64,000 nucleotides of DNA from Pseudo-nitzschia pungens. Its lineage: Eukaryota > Bacillariophyta > Bacillariophyceae > Bacillariales > Bacillariaceae. This document shows positions 54,501 to 63,780 of the stretch, piece after piece (the first letter of the stretch is position 1; every line of letters begins with the position of its first letter). The notes beneath the pieces are model-generated. The model was not told the DNA's origin. It worked only from the letters and a program-made list of their open reading frames with translations, and searched no databases. The translations under genes were made by a program, and so were the position numbers. The stretch covers positions 5,181,001-5,245,000 of the forward strand of contig CM074758.1 of NCBI GenBank assembly GCA_037355855.1. The letters are read 5' to 3'.

Positions 54501-55204
54501 TCTTGTCTTGTACCCCAATGTGGGTGAAGGACACTGAGTAACATCATACCAACAAGTGACAGTTGAAAGCAGCAAACCAGAATTCCAATACCAAAGAGTT
54601 TCGGTTGGTCAAAGGGCCCATAGAGGGACAAAAACGAATAGGAGTCCTGTGGGTAAGTCTTGAAATTCATTGTGAAAGTTTCGCTTTCTTGGCTGTTCTG
54701 GGAAGAGGAGTGGAATGAGCACTGCAAAGAGGATCCCATGGAGAGTGCTTTGTTACCTTGGGAAGAGGAGTCGAAAGAGGACCGGAGCGAGGATCCCAGG
54801 GAGAGAGCTTTGACGCCCCCTCCATGCTCCTTGGCACTAGATGCTGATCCACCTGTGAACAGATTGGGAAGCCAAAGTGCCTTCCCTTCGCTCCCTTTCG
54901 AAGTCACTGAGCTGTTGCAAATTTTTTGGTTTGCATTGGTAATTGACATCTCTGCGGCGCCTCTGTGGTCAGACCACTGCTCCAAGTTTCCCATGGTCAG
55001 TTCCAATGCATTTTCACCAGACCATGCCTCACAGTTCTTATCATCCTCGTCTTCGAAACTCTCGACGCTGTTGTTGGGTTTGGAATCTAGATCAATCTCA
55101 TTCGTCTCTTTGAAGTGTCGGTCACTGAGCAATTCAGAGTCATTTGCTATGTCCTTGACACCTACCTGTGGAGACGAATCGTCAATTGGACCCGATTCTT
55201 GCAT
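48582..55204 (-). CDS. LRR receptor-like membrane protein, 21 exons, one LRR per exon, 3' end damaged
   Basis: Exon 1: 54194-55204 (ATG 55204). Exon 2: 52611-54069. Then LRR exons of exactly 72 bp with high ends 52525, 52304, 52101, 51887, 51688, 51465, 51251, 51032, 50819, 50604, 50396, 50166, 49912, 49704, 49492, 49273, 49056 and 48846, and a last exon 48582-48659. Introns are ~130-240 bp, GT-AG (mostly GTGAGTGC), phase 1 between LRRs. The product (~1280 aa) has a Ser/acidic cytosolic N terminus, hydrophobic segments at ~203-226, 254-275, 296-324 and 386-405, a Cys-rich LNR/Notch-like stretch (~530-560, ending YDGGDCC), then LRRs of plant type (LTGSIPTEIGLLTSLTGL). Likely a surface receptor or adhesion protein; no kinase is seen. 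All LRR exons are open. Beyond 48582 (donor GTAAGT, or read-through to TGA 48562) transposon debris replaces the gene. Confidence 0.85.
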
Positions 55205-55242
55205 CGTGTCTGTGTCACTTGCTTGTCCTGGCGTGATCGCCG

Positions 55243-55779
55243 TAATAATTACAGCTGTACTCGGAGATCCAGTGGAGGTTATATATTGCTGAATCACTTG
55301 CGAAACTCCGTATCGTTCGAAAACGCCGTTGTGGTTCGAAAACGCCGTTGTGGTTCTCTGAAACGCCGTTGTCGTTCGAAACACCGTTGTCGCGGGAAGC
55401 GCCGTATTGATTCCAAAAGCGCCGTATCCGCAAAAGGCGCCGTATTGATTCCAAAAGCGCCGAATCAGCAATGACAGGGGTATGTCGTGTCGTGACGAAA
55501 GAGACGGGTGCAGCAGCAGTAAGAATTAAGAAAAATTCTTTCTCCGTCAATTCTTGGAGTTTGGAGACGCCGTTTGTACCGTTTTATCCGTGATAACAAG
55601 GAGAACACTATTACTTGGAACGGCTTTGCAACAGGGAGCTTGCCGGTCCAGTATAGAATTATAACTGCAACAGCGTCGTTTCGTCTTTTCGTCGTCGCCG
55701 TTGTTGTTCTTGTCTTTCGTGTTGTTTGCTTGTAGATCTCCAGCTTTGCAAGCTTACAATAAGCTTGCGACTGTGAATC
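55243..55779 (-). mobile_element. Copia leader fragment directly upstream of the LRR gene
   Basis: On the minus strand this matches the 5' leaders of B and E: hairpin AGCTTACAATAAGCTT, TTCTTACTGCTGCTGCACC, many TTTCGAACGACAACG-like units, and the end (TATATAACCTCCACTGG, CAGCTGTA). The primer site is preserved with one change (GATTCACAGTCGC) at 55767-55779. It stops about 40 bp before the LRR gene's ATG. Confidence 0.85.
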
Positions 55780-56086
55780 TGTTAAAATGCAGCTGAAACT
55801 GGTTTTAAGCTGATAGATCCTAAGGCAAGCTTGGAGATATACAGCAGGAGCAAAGGCATGCAAACCGGTTGAGGTGCCGGTCTGTTCTATCGATAGTCTC
55901 GGATTCACCACTGCGGCCGATCGATGGACGATCAACCAGATCTATTCTAACTACCTCTTGTGGGCTCAGTCAATTAGATCTTAGGCTTGTAGTTCTACAG
56001 GGAGCTGCTCAAGAAGAGCAGGATGTAAGTATCAAGGTATTCAAATCGGAGTTAAACTGAACATGTAAGGACAGCAACCTTGTCGG
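55780..56086 (-). mobile_element. Truncated copia LTR upstream of the LRR gene, same orientation
   Basis: 307 bp of LTR 3' part (minus strand ends GCAGCTGCATTTTAACA-like at 55780), including the conserved core ACTATCGATAGAACAG. Similarity stops at CTTGTCGG (56086). Orientation and position would let it act as promoter and first 5' UTR of the LRR gene. Confidence 0.85.
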
Positions 56087-56514
56087 TGTTTGGACGTGAC
56101 ATAAAAATCTTACGATATGCACGTATGATATGCTTCGGAAGACTATTGAATGAAATGAGCCTAAGATTATTGAATATGGACTGGGACTGGGACTGGGACT
56201 GGGACTGGGAATGAGAGTGACCGGGACTTGAGATATGAGGGAATTGGCGCCTCCGGTAAGCGTGTGGAGTTGTAAATGTCCGTAACGTCCTTTTCGGGGA
56301 TTGCTTGTAATAATTTATTTATTAACGCATATTATTCAGTCATGTAGTTTTGGATTCAGTCATGTAGTTTTGGATTAACGTGTCAGAAAGTGAAAAGAAA
56401 ATGTTGATCGTCTGGTATATCTGTGTGACATGACACATAATAATATGTGTAATATGTGTGCCACGTCACGAATAATGTAATATTACATGTGCATATTAGT
56501 TTCCGGAATCGCTC
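56087..56514. other. Non-coding region with a GGGACT microsatellite
   Basis: Five GGGACT units at 56178-56210, and a 21-bp direct duplication around TCAGTCATGTAGTTTTGGAT (56336-56377). No supported gene. Confidence 0.7.
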
Positions 56515-56896
56515 ATTAGGCCCCTCACGTAGGATTAGTACCAGATATACATACCCCAACTCTTAGTAGCAGCCCTATATTATTAGAGGGCTAGGATAAG
56601 AACGGAACTGTAGAACCAAAAAGGCAATACTAAACAGGATGCTAGATAGGATGCTAGGCCCTTCCAGTAGGATTTGTACCAGATCTACATACCCCAAGTC
56701 TTAACAGCCCTATATTATTAGAGATACAGTGGGCTAAGATAAGAACGGAACTGAAGATCTGAAAAGGCGATACTAAACAGGATGCTAGACAGAATGGTAG
56801 GCCCTTCCAGTAGGATTTGTACCAGATCCACATACCCCAACTTTTAGCAGTCCTAAATTATAAGATATATTGGATGCTAAGATAAGAACGGAACTG
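56515..56896. repeat. ~144-bp satellite, upstream part
   Basis: The anchor AGATAAGAACGGAACTG recurs at about 56592 (variant), 56736 and 56879, 143-144 bp apart. Units include GATACTAAACAGGATGCTAG and CCTTCCAGTAGGATTTGTAC. The array is cut by the LINE and continues at 61181. Confidence 0.92.
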
Positions 56897-56898
56897 CC

Positions 56899-59800
56899 CA
56901 GGCTGCGACTCATGTTCTTGATGGCACATATAATCCTCCTCCTGCCACTGACAAATACCTTTCTGAATTTCTTTCCTGTCTCAAAGTCCCTGACTCTATT
57001 CTGAGTTTGCCCCCCTTTGACTATTCAGTGTGTCCAGCTGACAATGCTGCTGCCTGGAAACGCCAGAGGGAACGCACAGCAAGTGAACCTTCTTGTTTGA
57101 GTTTTGCCCACCACAAGGCATTTGCCCTGGATCCCCAGCTGAACAAGTTTGACACTCTCCTGAGATCCGTCCCATTGATTGTTGGCTTCTCTCCTTCTGC
57201 TTGGCAGGTCATCACTGATGTTGAGATCTTCAAGAAACCTGGTGAATATAGAGTGGATAAGATGAGGCTTATTCAGCTGATGTCTCCTGAGTTCCAAATC
57301 AACAACAAGATGATTGGCCGACGCATTCTTGCCTATGCTGAACGTGCCAATGCCGTGGCTGTTGATCAACATGGAAGCAGGAAACACCACAAGGCCATCA
57401 ACACCTGCCTGAACAAGAAGCTCATCTGTGATGTGTTGCGGCAGAAGCGCAGATCCGGTGCTGTTGCTATGAATGATGCCAAGGGCTGTTATGATAGAAT
57501 CTCTCATCCCATTGCAGGTCTCACTCTCCAGAGCTTTGGGGTTCCTGCACATGTGTGTGAGGTTCTTTTGTCTACTTTGCAACTTGCCAAGCACCACATC
57601 ATCAAAACTGGTTTTGGTCGGTCCGGCCCTGTGTATGGTGCTGAACCTGTTCCTCTCAGTGGTTGTGGCCAAGGCAATGGTATTGGTCCAACTCTTTGGG
57701 CCTTGGTGTCAACAATTGTCTTCCGAATGATGCAACAGGCTGGGCATGGTGTCCATCTTATCACTTCTTTGTCACTGCAACTGGTTTCTCTTGTGGGTTT
57801 TGCCTTTGTGGATGACACAGATTTGTTTTGTGCCGGCTCTGATTCCTCAACATCTGGTGAGGAATTGGCTGTTGATTTTCAGGCAGCTCTTGACCGATGG
57901 GCTGGAGGGATTATTGCCACTGGTGGTGCGATTGAACCTGCCAAATCCTTCTGTTATTTGATTGATTTCAAATGGAATGGATCCAGTTGGGACTATCGTT
58001 CCATTGCTGACATGCCCGGTGACTTCTCTGTTGCTGACAAGAATGGCAATCGAGCTACCCTGGATCGTTTTGAAGTTGACCATGCTGACAAGACCCTTGG
58101 GGTTTTTATCTCCATGGATGGCAATGAGGAAGCACAGATTGCTCACATGAAGTCCCAGTCTCAGTCTTTTGGCTCTCAGCTCAAGGCTTCCAAGTGTGAG
58201 AAGAGGGCATCCCTCTACACATTCAAGTATTCTTTCATGAAGTCTGTTGAATACCCCATGCCTGTCACGCAACTTGATGAGGCCACCTGGACGAAGATCA
58301 TTCACCCAGCACTTGTTCCTGTGCTGAATAAAGCAGGGATGTCACGGACATTTCCCAGACATGTATTCTATGGTCCTTCCCTCTATCAAGGCTTTGGATT
58401 CATCCATCCATACCTCCTCCAAGAGTTCAGTCATATTGCCACCCTCTTTCAGGAATCTGTCAGGTCCTCACAAACTGGTAGGATTCTCAGGCTCACTACT
58501 GAGTCTCTACGGCTTGAACTTGGCATTCCTCTCCATCTTGGTGTCACACCCTATCATCCCTTTGCTTCATACGTCACTCCCTGCTGGTACAAACATGTGT
58601 GGAAGTTTTTCTCTGTTCACCCTGTGAGCTTGTTTGAAGACTTCCCAGACCTACCACTGTTACGTTCCAATGACTGTTATCTCATGCAAGCCTTTGTCAA
58701 CTCTGGCTTCAGAGGTGCTGACTTGTCCCTCTTGAATCACATGCGCATGTCCCTCAAGGCTATTTCCCTTGCTGATATTTGTACTCCAGATGGAAAACGA
58801 CTCTCACCCATGGCTTTCCAGCTGACATCCTCCAATCACTTGAGGGATCATCTTGACTGGCCTAGATGTCCTCCATCCTGGCCTCCAGCAGCACAGCGCT
58901 TATGGACTAAGGCTCTTCAGACCTGTTTTCTTCCCCCCTGTCCACCCCCTGCAGCCAGGGCACTTGCTCCTTCTTTCCATCTTGGGCATTGGCTCTCTCC
59001 CCAGACAGCTTCTCTTTGGCCTTGGTTTTTGTCTCCATCCACCAACAGAATATTCTTCAAAACTTCTACTGGCTGGATTGTGAGCACCTCCCAGGGCAGG
59101 GGCAGATACAGGGTCACTTCTGAACTCATTTCTGACAAACCAGCCTGTGCTGATGTGCTTGTCTGCCCTGTTATTTGTGGACAAGTTGTCCGCGTTGTTG
59201 GGTCCTCAGCTTTTGTTTCTGAGCCTCCTGACATGGATCCTCTGGTGTACAATCCATTTGATTCTCTTCCAGACTCCCCAGTAGATGCCTTTGATGCACT
59301 CTGTGAGTCTCCAAGAGTACTTCTCCACAAATATTCCCTACCACAGGCTGGATGTCAGCACCTTGTTGATGCTATTGCGAGTGGTACTGCCAGTGCTGTA
59401 TGTGATGGTTCATTTGATCCGGACCTTCTCAGAGGAACTTCTGCTTTCATTCTATCACCCAATACCTCCACCAAGAATGCTTCATTGTTTCTCACTGGCT
59501 GTAATTTTGTCAGCGGATCCCCTGAGGACCAATCATCCTATAGGAGTGAGCTGGCAGGCATCATTGGGGTTCTCACCTGTTGCACTGCTCTGGTGAGTCT
59601 TTTTGATATTGCTTCTGGCTCTATCACCATTGCTCTGGATGGTGACACAGCTCTCAAACAGGCTGAGGGATCCTGGCCATTGGTTATTTCCCAGAAGTCT
59701 TTTGATTATGTTTATGTCATCAGAAACATGATTTCTGCCCTGCCAATCTCTGTGCACTTTCACTGGGTTCAGGGACATCAAGCTGGAGTCTTTCTTGATT

Positions 59801-60876
59801 GGTGGGCCCTTCGCAATCACCAGGTTGACGGCATGGCCAAGGCATTTCTCTCTGTCCATAGAGCTTCTGCCCATCACTATCCCAGACTTGTGTTTGAGCC
59901 CTGGGCTTTTTCTCTCAATGGAAGCAAGTGCTCAAGGTTTGATCAAAATGCTTTGCATGTTGCCATTTCTGGTCCTCCTCTTCTTCAATATTGGCAGACC
60001 CACCATGACATCCCCATTCCACAACCTGTTCTGAGTTCCATCCATTGGTGTGCCCATCTGTCTGCCTTCAAGCGTCTACCTCCTGGCATGCAAAGGTGGT
60101 TTGTCAAATTTGCTTCTGGCAGTATTGGTGTTGGCAACCAACTACTTCACTACCAGTATCAGGATCACTCCAGGTGCCCATTGTGTGATGCAGACAACGA
60201 GAAGGTTTCTCATGTGCTCTCCTGCAAGGACCCTGGGGCAGTCCAGCACAGTGTGTCTGCCTTCACGGGACCACTGCAGAAGAGGCTTGAAGTTGAACAA
60301 ACTGATCCATCATTGGTGGCTGCCATTGTGGATCTTCTCACCAGAGTTCGGAAGGGCCAGAGAATTTATCCATCATCCTACTCACTTGCAATTGCTTCTG
60401 CTGTCAGAGCACAGAGGACTATTGGCTGGCACAACTGGCTTCTGGGTAGGTGGTCTCCTCGCTGGTATCAAATTCAGGCTGACTACTACTCCCACATTGG
60501 AAGCAAGCGCTCTCCCAAACGTTGGGCTACAGCTATCATCCATCAGTTCTTTCTTACCTCCTGGGATCTTTGGACCTATAGGAATGAACGACTCCATGGT
60601 CCTGGGGGTACCCTTGATGCTGAACAACACCAATCTCTTGATGCTTCCATCTCCTCTGAATTGGCCATTGGCGCAGCTGGTGCACTTCCCCAGTCACACT
60701 CCCTGTTACAAACCCCTTTCCACGTCCTACAAGGTTACACCCTGACTGCCAAGCGGCAGTGGCTTGCAACCATCCACCTTGCAAGGAAGCAGTATGCAGC
60801 GCCTGTCCCACCAGTGCAGCCATACCAACAAGAGGCTGCTCTCCTCAGAGCCTGGCTTACTGGACCTCAGGGTTGA
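56899..60876 (+). CDS. LINE ORF: reverse transcriptase + RNase H + zinc knuckle, 5'-truncated
   Basis: The frame is open from the very start of the LINE without an ATG (THVLDGTYNPPPATDKY...), so the N terminus is missing. RT motif A is DAKGCYD (near 57475), motif B GNGIGPTLW (near 57675), motif C FVDDTD (near 57810). RNase H carboxylates are in VCDGSF (near 59400), SYRSELAG (near 59540) and IALDGDT (near 59635), then HFHWVQGH and HQVDGMAK. A CPLC...HVLSC zinc-type motif lies near 60175-60220. Stop TGA 60874. It would copy its RNA at a nicked target site. About 1325 codons without a stop or frameshift point to a recent copy. Confidence 0.9.
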   Translation, partial: QAATHVLDGTYNPPPATDKYLSEFLSCLKVPDSILSLPPFDYSVCPADNAAAWKRQRERTASEPSCLSFAHHKAFALDPQLNKFDTLLRSVPLIVGFSPSAWQVITDVEIFKKPGEYRVDKMRLIQLMSPEFQINNKMIGRRILAYAERANAVAVDQHGSRKHHKAINTCLNKKLICDVLRQKRRSGAVAMNDAKGCYDRISHPIAGLTLQSFGVPAHVCEVLLSTLQLAKHHIIKTGFGRSGPVYGAEPVPLSGCGQGNGIGPTLWALVSTIVFRMMQQAGHGVHLITSLSLQLVSLVGFAFVDDTDLFCAGSDSSTSGEELAVDFQAALDRWAGGIIATGGAIEPAKSFCYLIDFKWNGSSWDYRSIADMPGDFSVADKNGNRATLDRFEVDHADKTLGVFISMDGNEEAQIAHMKSQSQSFGSQLKASKCEKRASLYTFKYSFMKSVEYPMPVTQLDEATWTKIIHPALVPVLNKAGMSRTFPRHVFYGPSLYQGFGFIHPYLLQEFSHIATLFQESVRSSQTGRILRLTTESLRLELGIPLHLGVTPYHPFASYVTPCWYKHVWKFFSVHPVSLFEDFPDLPLLRSNDCYLMQAFVNSGFRGADLSLLNHMRMSLKAISLADICTPDGKRLSPMAFQLTSSNHLRDHLDWPRCPPSWPPAAQRLWTKALQTCFLPPCPPPAARALAPSFHLGHWLSPQTASLWPWFLSPSTNRIFFKTSTGWIVSTSQGRGRYRVTSELISDKPACADVLVCPVICGQVVRVVGSSAFVSEPPDMDPLVYNPFDSLPDSPVDAFDALCESPRVLLHKYSLPQAGCQHLVDAIASGTASAVCDGSFDPDLLRGTSAFILSPNTSTKNASLFLTGCNFVSGSPEDQSSYRSELAGIIGVLTCCTALVSLFDIASGSITIALDGDTALKQAEGSWPLVISQKSFDYVYVIRNMISALPISVHFHWVQGHQAGVFLDWWALRNHQVDGMAKAFLSVHRASAHHYPRLVFEPWAFSLNGSKCSRFDQNALHVAISGPPLLQYWQTHHDIPIPQPVLSSIHWCAHLSAFKRLPPGMQRWFVKFASGSIGVGNQLLHYQYQDHSRCPLCDADNEKVSHVLSCKDPGAVQHSVSAFTGPLQKRLEVEQTDPSLVAAIVDLLTRVRKGQRIYPSSYSLAIASAVRAQRTIGWHNWLLGRWSPRWYQIQADYYSHIGSKRSPKRWATAIIHQFFLTSWDLWTYRNERLHGPGGTLDAEQHQSLDASISSELAIGAAGALPQSHSLLQTPFHVLQGYTLTAKRQWLATIHLARKQYAAPVPPVQPYQQEAALLRAWLTGPQG

Positions 60877-61180
60877 TTACACTTTGTACCTTGGTTTTGT
60901 CTTCTGATCCTGCTTCTTATCCTGTCCCTTCCCTTTTGATACTGGATCTTATCCCAATATCTTCATTCCCATTTCACTTTCTCTCAAGTCCCTATTTTGT
61001 GGGACTTGTTTGTCTATTTCCCTGCTTGATGTTCAAGGTTTGTTTGAAAATTTGTCGTTCTACCACTTGGGGTCCTGACTCTATGATGGAGGCGACGTTA
61101 AAGTCTGGTTACGGACTGAGTAATTTAGTTTCACCTTTGGTGATTAAAGTTATTTAAATACGTATATTATTATTATTATC
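60877..61180 (+). promoter_or_regulatory. LINE 3' UTR and ATT tail
   Basis: It contains CTTGGGGTCCTGACTCT, AAAGTCTGGTTACGGACTGAG and a small inverted repeat (TTTCACCTTTGGTGATTAAA), followed by (ATT)n. The same order recurs in the fragment at 48103-48229, so this is probably the RT recognition tail. Confidence 0.65.
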
Positions 61181-62045
61181 AGTCCTAAATTATAAGATGT
61201 ATTGGATGCTAAGATAAGAACGGAACTGTAGATCTCAAAAGGCGATACTAAACAGGATGCTAGACAGAATACTAGGACCTTCCAGTAGTAGGATTTGTAC
61301 CAGATCTACATACCCCAACTTTTAGCAGTCCTAAATTATAAGATATATTTCATGCTAAGATAAGAACGGAACTGAAGAACCAAAAAGGCGATACTAAACA
61401 GGATGCTAGATAGGATGCTAGGCCTTTCCAGTAGGATTTGTACCAGATCTACACACCCTAACTCTTAACAGCCCTAAATAATAAGGTATATTGGATGTAA
61501 GATAAGAACGGAACTGTAGACCTGAAAAGGCGATACTAAGAAACAGGATGCTAGACAGAATACTAGGCCCTTCCAGTAGTAGGATTTGTACCAGATCTAC
61601 ACACCCTAACTCTTAACAGCCCTAAATAATAAGATATATTTCATGCTAAGATAAGAATGGAACTGAAGATCTGAAAAGGTGATACTAAACAGGATGCTAG
61701 AAAGAATGCTAGGCCCTTCCAGTAGGATTTGTACCAGATCCACATACCCCAAGTCTTAACAGCCCTAAATTATAAGATATATTGGATGCTAAGATAAGAA
61801 CGGAACTGAAGATCTGAAAAGGCGATACTAAACAGGATGCTAGACAAAATGCTAGGCCTTTCCAGTAGGATTTGTACCAGATCTACATACCCCAAGTCTT
61901 CACACACCCCTAGATTATAAGAGATACAGGGTGCTAAGATAAGGACGGAACTGTAGATCTGAAAAGGCGATACTAAACAGGATGCTAGACAAAATGCTAG
62001 GCCCTTCCAGTAGTAGGATTAGTACCAGATTTACATACCCCAAGT
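61181..62045. repeat. ~144-bp satellite, downstream part, about six units
   Basis: The anchor AAGATAAGAACGGAACTG (with variants) falls at 61211, 61357, 61499, 61648, 61791 and 61936, spacings 142-149 bp. Variation in length comes from small indels such as GTAGTAGG against GTAGG. Confidence 0.93.
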
Positions 62046-62422
62046 CTTAGCTACAACTAGTACTAGAATAGGGTGCTATAGTAGATTCATCTGAGGACTA
62101 GCCTAGAATCAACTGAGGATAGATCAACTACTACAACCACCAGTCACTACAACTAATATTAGAGGGCAGTCACTACAACTAATAGTAGAGGGTGCTTTTA
62201 GTAGTTGATTTGTCTACTTCTATTAATATTAGAGGGTGCTATTAGTAGTTGATTTGTCTGGAGAGTAGCCTAGAAACAACTGAGGATAGATTTACTACTT
62301 CAACAACCACCAGTCACTACTACTACTATTACTAGTACATGGTGCTATTAGTAGATTCATCTAAGGACTAGCCTAGAATCAACTGAGGATAGATCAACTA
62401 CTAAAATTACCAGTCACTACTA
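62046..62422. repeat. Three copies of an ~85-bp CTAG-rich repeat
   Basis: GGTGCTATAGTAGATTCATC...CAGTCACTAC occurs at about 62061-62155, 62234-62319 and 62340-62421, separated by shorter related pieces. No coding frame. Confidence 0.8.
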
Positions 62423-62988
62423 AATGTACGTTGCATTATATGGTACATTTTACAGTGCATTTTACGTTGAATTGTACGGTGCAATATGGTGCATTTTGAA
62501 GTGCATTGTATGGTGCATTATTTTGCATTTTGAAGTGCATTGTGCGGTGCATTATTTTGCATTTTGAAGTGCATTGTACGGTTCATTATTGATACAGGCT
62601 TATGTTTAAGATTTAAAATCAAAAGTGATTTCAACTACCGTAGTTACCATAACCTTACCGTAAACTTTACTTGTTCATTTTAATGTACGTTGCATTATAT
62701 CATGGTACATTTTACTGTGCATTTTACGTTGAATTATATCGTGCATTTATTGTACGGTGCAATACGGTGCATTTTGAAGTGCATTGTATGGTGCATTATT
62801 TTGCATTTTGAAGTGCATTGTACGGTGCATTATTTTGCATTTTGAAGTGCATTGTACGGTTCATTATTGATACAGGCGTATGTATAAGATTTGAAATCAA
62901 AAGTGATTTCAACTACCGTAGTTAAGGTTACCACAACCTTACCGTAAACCTTACTTGTTCATTTTAATGTACGTTGCATTATATGGTA
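62423..62988. repeat. ~260-284 bp tandem duplication with internal GTGCATT minisatellite
   Basis: AATGTACGTTGCATTATAT starts copies at 62423, 62682 and 62966. Each full copy holds units such as GTGCATTATTTTGCATTTTG and then GTGATTTCAACTACCGTAG. The third copy breaks after 62988 where the LTR element begins. Confidence 0.88.
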
Positions 62989-63431
62989 TGTCGTATATCC
63001 CGAAACTACGACAACAAGAAACAATCTATTTATGTATTAAGAAACAAACCCTGTTTCTATTCAAGTCCTATGACCAAATGACCTATGACCGTGACTCAGG
63101 TTCTTATGACCTTTTTAGTATATATATGACCTTTTTATATATATGGCAATATATATATTGCAAAGCTTCTCTATGTCTGTTTGCTCTTTATCAAGATAAA
63201 CAACACGACGTTGTACGAGAGAACATTCATTTTTATCTTAGTTTCCAAAATCATAACTCTTATCATAATTTCTTATTTTACAAGATTATCAATCACTTTA
63301 TTTTTATATTCGGTCGACCTCTGGTTTCCAGAGATATGACATTGTAATTACAGTCGATTACACGACCACCATTGTCAATTCTTTGAATTGATTATTTTCC
63401 TTAACCCTCTTTTAATCCGGATATTATTTCA
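62989..63431 (+). repeat. 5' LTR of a second LTR-retrotransposon family
   Basis: The tandem copy stops at ATTATATGGTA, and TGTCGTATATCCCG begins exactly there, where the other copies continue with CATTTTAC. The proposed LTR ends TTATTTCA (63431), giving TG...CA ends and 443 bp, with a TATATATA-rich promoter-like stretch near 63119-63157. It is unrelated to the copia LTRs above. The partner LTR is outside the window. Confidence 0.6.
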
Positions 63432-63432
63432 G

Positions 63433-63450
63433 TGGTATCCTACAACATAC
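63433..63450 (+). promoter_or_regulatory. Putative primer-binding site
   Basis: TGGTATCCTACAAC starts one base after the LTR. Its first seven bases match the usual initiator tRNA-Met primer site TGGTATC; the rest does not. Confidence 0.45.
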
Positions 63451-63534
63451 CACCCAACAAGGTCTTCTTCAGTACCGCTACTTACTACGTTACACCAATA
63501 CATACCCATACCTTCAACCGGTACGGTACTCAAC

Positions 63535-63612
63535 ACCTACCTTCATACCTTCGATCATTCATACCTTCGATCATTCATACTTTGGTCATTCATACCTTCG
63601 GTCATTTATTTT
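63535..63612 (+). repeat. TACCTTCGATCATTCA leader minisatellite
   Basis: About four 16-17 bp units, CATACCTTCGATCATT and variants, in the leader between LTR and ORF. Confidence 0.75.
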
Positions 63613-63780
63613 TAAGTTTATTTTTTATACTTAAGCAAACAAGCTTAAGGTTCTCCGACAACACTCGACAACTACTTCCCTTAACTACAAGTTGTCTAAG
63701 GTATCCACCAATACCTTCTCACTTATATATATATATACCAGCACATACCTTCGCATACTTCCAAGTATCAAGCAACTACC

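Larger units (their letters stand above)
56897..61180 (+). mobile_element. 5'-truncated LINE (non-LTR retrotransposon) inside the satellite
   Basis: The satellite unit breaks after GGAACTG (56896) and restarts at 61181, with the preceding 48 bp (56849-56896) repeated at 61181-61228, one mismatch. That is a long target-site duplication. The LINE begins mid-ORF, has a 3' UTR of about 300 bp with TCTGGTTACGGACTGAG, and ends in an ATT repeat tail. These are typical marks of target-primed integration with 5' truncation. Confidence 0.88.

Noticed and set aside
62955..63347. 130-codon plus frame rich in Phe/Tyr/Ile
   Set aside because: TTG start, crosses the repeat/LTR boundary, AT-driven composition; it lies in the proposed LTR.
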